From assembly GCA_947623455.1 (NCBI GenBank), contig OX392530.1, positions 37,231,405-37,295,404 of the forward strand: 64,000 nucleotides of DNA. Reading direction: 5' to 3'. The notes under the pieces were generated by a model that did no database searches, was not told the origin of the DNA, and saw nothing but the letters and a program-made list of their open reading frames with translations. The DNA comes from Mimachlamys varia (Eukaryota > Mollusca > Bivalvia > Pectinida > Pectinidae). A program made the position numbers and the translations under genes. This document shows positions 56,930 through 64,000 of this stretch, in pieces; the first letter of the stretch is position 1; each line of letters opens with the position of its first letter.

Positions 56930-57784
56930 TACCAAGTTGATGTGATATTGATAGGCTTTGCTGGCTTAAAACATTTCGAAACTAGGACTAAAATTTGTTA
57001 AACTAACACTTCGACTGACTGAGCTTACTGGAGTATGGAAGTGTCTTAGGACTAGCTGTGTTATATATATAATTACATAATATCCAAAACTAAAGTAATG
57101 GGGGTAACAATGTATATATGTAATATGATAGAAACACTGCACAGTGGGACTGGGATATGTGAAGGACCACCCAAGATGGTGTAAGGATTTAATTATTATT
57201 ATGAGTAAATTCACTTACCTGTTAATCCAAGAATTACAAACAAGTCCAATAAGAAAGACAAATTCTCGCTTAGGACTCTTGTTCTCTGCAGTTTGTTTTA
57301 CTTGCAAAGCATGCACAAAGTGAATACTGGTTGATTCTATTACCTCTCCATCTGGCAGATTATCAACTTCCACTTTGCTTCATTTAACATTCATTAAGTT
57401 ATTTTTACAAACTTGATACTCTACTGTTAATTACCATTAAAAATCAGGTTGAGTTGAAAAAATAAGGTTACAAAAAGTATGTTGAAATAAATGAGCGAAA
57501 AATTTGTCTTTCCTTTATACACAGTGAAATTGGTATATTGTGGATATTGACATCAGTATGTACATTTTACTTCTAACTAAGAACTAGTTCATTTAAAGAC
57601 TGAAACATGCTGTCAGTTGTGGGAACACAACACAATTAACTGGCCAGCTGCTGTAGTGAGGATTTCTTCAGTGTTCTTCTACATAAATTCAAATATTATG
57701 TTTCGTTGTGTACTTCATATATTATAAAATCATTGTAAACTAAGTGAATTACAACTTCTTACATTATTACATTATAATCGACCT

Positions 57785-57850
57785 GATGGCCTGGTGTTGG
57801 AGTGCAATGATGGGTCTTATTGTGGGAGGAAACTGGAGTACCTGGAGAAA
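57785..57850 (-). mobile_element. SINE fragment, minus strand
   Basis: The inverse reads 'ccaggtactccagtttcctc' then 'ccacaataagaccc', the same body segment as at 51080 and 45990. Only this part is preserved. Confidence 0.6.
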
Positions 57851-60800
57851 TACAACAAGTCTTAAATGTATAACACTGATAAGAAGTTAATAGGTTATCA
57901 TATATTTATATTTGCCCTGTATTCTTCTATTGTAATGCATAATTAAGGCAAATGTTGTTGTAAGACTATAACATCAATCTCGATTGTGATGTCATCAATT
58001 ACATGTCTACACTTTATTTGCTGTTCAAATTGGGTTTAAAGTAACTAATATAGCACAATAATAATTTATGAACGTAATGTGTGAAATATAAAATCCTTGA
58101 AAATTAGTTTCCTGTGCGCTTTTTAGCCTAGGTAAGAAAATAAATCCAGTGGTGAGGAGGGGTATATAGCTATAGACCAAAATGGTTTTTCACTTCAAAC
58201 TATTTGATCAACCCATGTAAGTGTACCCAAAACGCACATGTATTTGAAGCAAAGTGCACAACAGGGTGCACAGTTGTTGTATTGCACAGTAATGTAAGCA
58301 TGATGTGTGGACAGTGTGTAACCACAGTATACTGCTATAGAGATCAGACCAGCAGAGAAGAGAAGCTAGAACGTACAGTGTATAAGAAGTAGCTGATACA
58401 TACATTCTGAAATACACTTGTATATAGAATAAAGCTATTTTGCACTTATTATAGCCTTAACAAAACAAAAAAACTACAATCTGAAACAGTTCACAATCCT
58501 TTGATGGTGTGACAGTTGTATAAAGAGAAATATTGTGATGGATTATAGGGGTGTCTGAGCTAGGCTAGGAACACTTTTTGTACGTATGTAGGTCAAGGTG
58601 TGTTTTGGTACGATACAACATATACACCATAATAAACTAAAAATGTGAGAGCATGATTACAATGCCCTAATAAGAATTCAAATCGTTTGAAGTCCCAAAT
58701 GAGTCAAATCTTACTGTATGTACATACATGTATGTAGCACTGCATCTATAGCCACCTTTAGCATATATTCATGATGACTTCTGACTTCAGGCTAGAGCCC
58801 TTATTTTTAGCAGAAATAATAGCTGCAATGAAATACTGCAAAACAGGTGTGTAGTACTTTGGGCTTCTATGTCCATAAGACAAATATGTCAAAATGTTCG
58901 ATGATTTCAACTAAAGAACTGAAACATACATATAGTGTCATGATATTTCAGCAGTAGAATTTTGGCATGGAGCCCTATACAATGTTGCTAAAAATATTAC
59001 AATGACCTATGGTGATTGTCAAGTTCAGGCTGGTCAAATTTGTTATTGCTCAAAGGATTTCAATCTTGTAAAGAAGAATTAAGTCCTAGCGTCATGGTGA
59101 TTGACCAGCTAGTTGCTGATAAGGAGTCATAAGTTTATGAAAAGAAATTAGCGCCTAGGGCGCTAGATAAATTACAAAAAAAAAGAGGAGGGGGGGGGGG
59201 GGGCTTATTTGGACAATTTTTTGTGTAAAATCACTGAAAATAACTGGTTTTTAGTTTTCTGGATTTTGAACAGGCTTAAAGATATTCTTCAATGATAAAA
59301 TAGGTGAGTCAAATGGGCATCAAGTAAGAGAGTGTTATATATTCAAACGTCTTATAGGGACATGATATGGGCGCTTATTGGATCGAATACAGTACATGGA
59401 ATTTATCTTAAGGTCATAAGTGTCAGATGTTAAAACAGGCCACAACAAAGTTCTTCTAAAGAACCAAAAATTGTTTCCAGCTGATCATGACAAGAAAGTC
59501 ATTGATGTGACACTTTATAAAAAGCCATTTGCACTTAAATAGTTGGATATTTTAAAATTTCGACAGATATTTTTATTTATTGGGAAAGTTTATAAATTAA
59601 TATTTTTTAAAACCAACAAAAAGTTAGTTTGCAAATACACAATCATTAGAATCAGTGTGGAATCAAATATGACTTATAGGCATCATAAATTGTAGAATTT
59701 ATATCAAGTTATTTACTTTTTCCTTTATATAGATTGGGCGGTTCAGACTCAACAGATGCAAGACAGATTTGAGTTATATAGAAAGTTAAAAAGGTCTTAT
59801 TCATAATCATGTTTAAGTGGGTGTAATGATGTAAGCATATTAAACCTACTGATGCAGTCTAGATTTATCTATGGGAAAGGTGATCTTGTTGAGAGAAAAA
59901 TAACATGTAATGCAACATTAAGTCAATTCAGCTGAACAGATTATAATGGAGGTGCAAAAATGTCACGCTCGTTCATCACTTTGATTATTTTTTTGAAGAG
60001 TTTATGTATGAGTGGAGATCTGTGTGTTACACAGAAAATATATTCTTTTAAAAGATTTGTATTTTGGTTCCAGTTGAATTTTTGTTATGAAATTTAATTG
60101 TCCTGTGGCTTTGAAAGCTTGCAGTGTAAGCTTGAATTTCAAAGTAAACACACTGGTCCAGTGGTACATACAATGTGAGTTGGCATGTATTTAAAAAAAA
60201 AGTAGAAAAGAAATTTATCAATTTGCAAGTTATATTAAATTTACTTATTCATCCCTGAAATTTCAACCTTTGAAAAGGAAGAAAAAATTACAATGTGTCT
60301 CCACTCCTAAGGGGTGAAAGAGCTCGAGTAAATCAGTCTTTTAAGCCTGGATGTTCTTATCTCGCAAAGGAACTAGAGTATCCGAAATAACTAAATGGTT
60401 GGGCAGGTGACCCCTTACTTTTTCATGTCTCATCAGGAAATCGAAACCCGACTGAAGACTTAAATTGGTGAAAGGCAAGAACAGGTTATCCATTGCACAA
60501 CCCCACTATAAAATTAATTTCCTTTCCCATGTCGTAGAAAATTGCGCAAGATACTGAAAACCTTACAAACATTGTTCTTTTGTCTTTCAAAATTACATTC
60601 AGAAAATTATTATATACTTTATGTCATCTTGATCCAAAAGAAAAAAAAACTTGTATAAAATGGTATCTAATATTTTGGGACTGAACAACTCTTTAAATTC
60701 GTAAATGTAAAATTTTGCTCTGATTAAGTTTGTTATGTAATTTTACATTTCATTTGGAAACTAATCTACCAGGTACATATATACTGTAGTTGATAAAATT

Positions 60801-62754
60801 AAGATTTTAAGGGTGTCAAAAAATACAAAATTACATCTATGATTTGATAATAATTACAAGTAAAGAAAAAACCTTGATTTTATTTCTGACACTCATAATC
60901 ATGATTCTTTAAATTTCTATGAATAAGAAAGATATAAAACATAATATTATGATAAAAAAGTATTTTTCTGTCATTAATTAATAACTCTGATAAACTTAAT
61001 GCATTTTATATTAGTAGTGATATCATATACCAAGGTAACTATAATAGTAATATCATTTTCTGCCCTTTCCTGTAGAATAAAAAGTACAATGGATATATAT
61101 GCATCTGAAACACTTAACCATGATATATATATATTATATATACTTAGCTTGTATCATTGTAAACAAGATGTAGGTCATGTTGCTTAATACAGGTGAAAAC
61201 ACACTTCAAATGAAGTTTTATGGTATGTAAATTGAACCTACCTGTAAAATATGGAAATCCAAGGTGTAGTGAGTACAGGTTAAGTCGCAGCATTGCAATA
61301 TATCACATGGATAGTTTGTAGACCTGTACACAATACAGGTAGTATCAAATATTTTAACAGAATTCCATGAGCAAATATAAATTCTGCAAGCTAGTCATAT
61401 ATCAATTTCACACTTTATATTGATAAAAGTCAAGAGTTACCGTAATTACAGAATATGGCAATGTCATATAGGTGATAACCCGTAGAGGCTGGAGACGGAA
61501 TTTGTTTATACCCGAGATCAAGCTAAGCTTATACACACTGAACGCCAACTCTTTATACAGTAAAATGCACATACACTCTTCTTACATACAACATATATAT
61601 TTGTTCATTAAAAGTCTTCAGACCTTTTCCTATAAAATAATGGAGGTGTGATGAGTCACCAGAAAGAGATTATTTTTTATTGAATTTTTGTGTGTTTTTT
61701 TTTTATATATTTCACAACAACATTTTTTATGAAGCACAAAAAGAACATTTATAGGCTCAAAGTGCTAAATTTGGTATTTTCAAAAAAAATATATATATCA
61801 TCACTGTGACATTTTTTTCTATTCACTGGATGGCGTAATCATGGGGTACAGCTGTCTACCACTCAGATAGCCTGAAGATATAATGTTTATAAATCCACAT
61901 AATAATCTATATTCACAGGTGTGTCAATTTGTACCTGTATAGGTGCAGACCCCAGTGTCCATTCTAAATGTCTCAAATCTTGATACGGGCATTGCACAGG
62001 TGTCGGATCGGGTTTCCATAGCGTTTTGATTTGCGGTTCGTCTATATGTTATCCGCTAATCACTTTTAAGCGAACACCTGGAAAACATTTCAGCACATTT
62101 AATATGGAGATGTGTGAGCCGGTCGATGTTGCTGTCATTTCATTTCAGACTAAATTGTGGGTTTCAACTCCGGTTCGGTTTGACAAATTACGACTTGGTC
62201 TTCGAACAGCTGAGATCTATTACGAGATAGAAATGTCATGTACTGGTTGGTACATATATCATTATACACTTAAGTGTTTTAATCATTTCGTGAACTTTTC
62301 GTAAAATATATTTCTGTCGTAATACTTTATATTTGTAGCATACATGTACTTCAGAATAATGGAGTAAAAAATTAGTTCAGATACTTAAAAAAGGTGGGTT
62401 TTTTTGCAGTAAAACTTAAAAGGCTGCTTGCTTATATTTTGCTGTAGTCAAAAAGTGCCTTCGTTCGGGCTTCTTGCAAAAATTGTCAACATAAGTACTG
62501 AAACTTAGTTCTTGCTGTAATAGACGAGTTTCATACAAATACTCCCTCACCTATACGCTTCAACTTTTAATTGTCATTGAATATATATGGTAACTTTTGG
62601 ATTAGTGTAGTGTCATGAAAATTGGGTATCTTCAATGTCAAGATCAATGACCCATAGAACTATTGAAGGTAAATGTGTGGTGATGAAGAAAGTGCCAAGA
62701 TCCTTCTGGGGTCCCTATCAGTATGTCTCTTGCTATGTTTCTTTGAAGTGAGCT

Positions 62755-63472
62755 TGCCATACCGTGGCGTCCGCCGTCCGTAAACAATTTTTTAAACGAC
62801 TTCTTCTCCATAAACACTGATAAGAAATCAACCTAATTTGGCAGGAAGCATCCTTGGGTGCCCAGGATTCAAAATTGTACTAATGGTGGGACTGACCCCC
62901 TAGGGGGCTGAGGGGCGGGGCCAAAAAGGGTTATTTAGCTATATTGGTTTATGCGACTTCTTCTCCATAACCACTGATTGGTTATCAGCCTTATTTTGCA
63001 GAAAGTATCCCTAGGTGCTCAGGATTCAAAATTGTACTCATGGTGTGACTGACCCCCTAAGGTGCTGAGGGGTGGGGCCATAAAAAATTATTTAGCTATA
63101 TTGATATTTGCGACTTCTTCTTCATAACCACTGATTGGTAATCAACCTTATTTGGGCAGGAAACATCCTTAGGTGCCCAGGATTCAAAATTGTACTAATA
63201 GTGGGACTGACCCCCCTAGGGGGCTGAGGGGCGGGGCCAAAATTTTTTTTTTAGCTGTATTGGTTTAATCGACTTCTTCTCCATAACAGTCGATTGGAAA
63301 TCAGCTTTATTTTGCAGGAAGCATCCTTAGGTGCTCAGGATTCAAAATTGTTCTAATGGTGAGACTGACCCCCTAGGGGGCTGAGGGCGAGCCAAAAAGA
63401 AAATATTTTATCATGATTACCTAGATACCAATGTATCTAGCTGAGCGATACAGGCCCTCTGGGCCTCTTGTT
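62755..63472 (+). mobile_element. Repeat element with four tandem 157-bp units and a palindromic end
   Basis: Units start at 62797, 62954, 63111 and 63270 ('cgacttcttctccataac' ... 'ggattcaaaattgtactaat' ... 'gggactgaccccctaggggg' ... 'ggggcggggcca'). A leader 'gccataccgtggcgtccgcc' precedes them, and the element closes with 'gagcgatacaggccctctgg' and 'gcctcttgttta', an aggcc...ggcct palindrome. The leader and ending are kinds I associate with a common bivalve non-autonomous element; class unassigned. The units are GC-richer than their surroundings. Confidence 0.8.
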
Positions 63473-64000
63473 TAGATATATATTTTGTCAAAATATTGCA
63501 TTTGACGTACATGTTCATGCACGAAAAACATTTCACATCAAGTTTAGATTTTCTACTATAAATTCCTTGATGTTGAAATTTAATGGTTTTTAGCATCAGG
63601 ACAATTTGCTACATGATCTAAAACTTCTTGCAACTTCATTATTTCCCAAATAATACCATTCATTTTCTCAATCAGTATATATATAGTGTGCCAGTGAGTG
63701 ACTGGGTGCTCTAACCCCAGTTTTCAGTACTGTCTACAAAAAAGCTATAAATTTGTTAACTTTATTCCCCAACATATCTATATTGAATGAAATCAATATT
63801 TTAGAACTTCACACATGTTAGATGAAAGCGTAAAGGTGAAAACTTTCAGATTATAGATACAAGGCTCACAATATTATCTATAGGTATTGATCATGGTGGC
63901 CTATCACCAGGAAACGATTTACATGTGTTCCTTAAATCAACCTTAATATTTATGTCGTTGTAAAAGTTTTACCTTTTAACATCAAATCTTTTAAATGATG

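Larger units (their letters stand above)
55273..62750 (+). other. Presumed long TRAPPC5 intron, no exon recognised
   Basis: I searched for the missing C-terminal half of TRAPPC5 and saw none. The stretch is AT-rich, with one pogo-like MITE, one SINE fragment (57785-57850), a 14-base G run near 59190 and short simple repeats. The frame at 62026-62304 has no supporting similarity. Confidence 0.5.

Noticed and set aside
62026..62304. A 92-codon frame as the missing part of TRAPPC5
   Set aside because: It has none of the expected TRAPPC5 C-terminal motifs and no acceptor with the right phase.
1..64000. A bacterial-type defence or biosynthetic system
   Set aside because: The window is a eukaryotic chromosome segment with spliced animal genes. 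No operons or prokaryotic-type gene clusters are present.
1..64000. Autonomous transposons or retroelements with reverse transcriptase or transposase genes
   Set aside because: No frame shows such a domain. All mobile elements seen are non-coding (MITEs, SINEs) or unclassified repeats.

Overview
The window is animal nuclear DNA, AT-rich, with long introns and GT-AG splice sites. It is most likely from a bivalve mollusc. Three extracellular-matrix or housekeeping families of animals are present (FREM1-like, ADAMTS6/10-like, TRAPPC5), and the dispersed repeats include tRNA-derived SINEs and an element ending in 'acaggccctctgggcctctt', a kind of end I associate with bivalve genomes. The species cannot be named from the sequence.

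Layout. (1) 1121-11151, plus strand: the last nine coding exons of a FREM1-like gene. They join without a frame break into 2097 visible residues: an N-terminal segment, exactly 12 CSPG repeats, one Calx-beta domain, a very basic linker, a C-type lectin domain, a basic tail and a stop codon. The 5' exons lie before the window. (2) 11152-17155: a convergent intergenic spacer with no gene seen. (3) 17156-40860, minus strand: a complete ADAMTS6/10-type metalloprotease gene. I reconstructed 23 coding exons whose phases all agree, giving 1152 residues: signal peptide, propeptide with two RKRR sites, zinc protease, disintegrin-like region, TSR1, Cys-rich region, spacer, four more TSRs and a PLAC domain. 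(4) 40861-53585: a divergent intergenic region dominated by a 2.2-kb array of about 100 units carrying ATTGG (inverted CCAAT). (5) 53586 onward, plus strand: the first three coding exons of TRAPPC5, about half the protein; the rest is not found before the window ends. (6) 55273-64000: intron of TRAPPC5, as far as can be told, with a four-copy 157-bp repeat near the end.

FREM1 and ADAMTS6/10 relatives both act outside the cell in basement-membrane or microfibril biology. They are neighbours here, but nothing shows that they are co-regulated. TRAPPC5 is an unrelated intracellular trafficking gene.

The most unusual content is non-coding. There is a young, nearly perfect 247-bp palindromic hAT-type MITE with an intact 8-bp target duplication and two decayed relatives. 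A 62-bp satellite appears to have been made by tandem amplification of a SINE's tRNA-like head. A minisatellite has copied a real splice acceptor three times upstream of the real one. Three satellites of 33, 33 and about 39 bp create long false ORFs. A pair of inverted dispersed repeats sits in a FREM1 intron and downstream of its stop codon.
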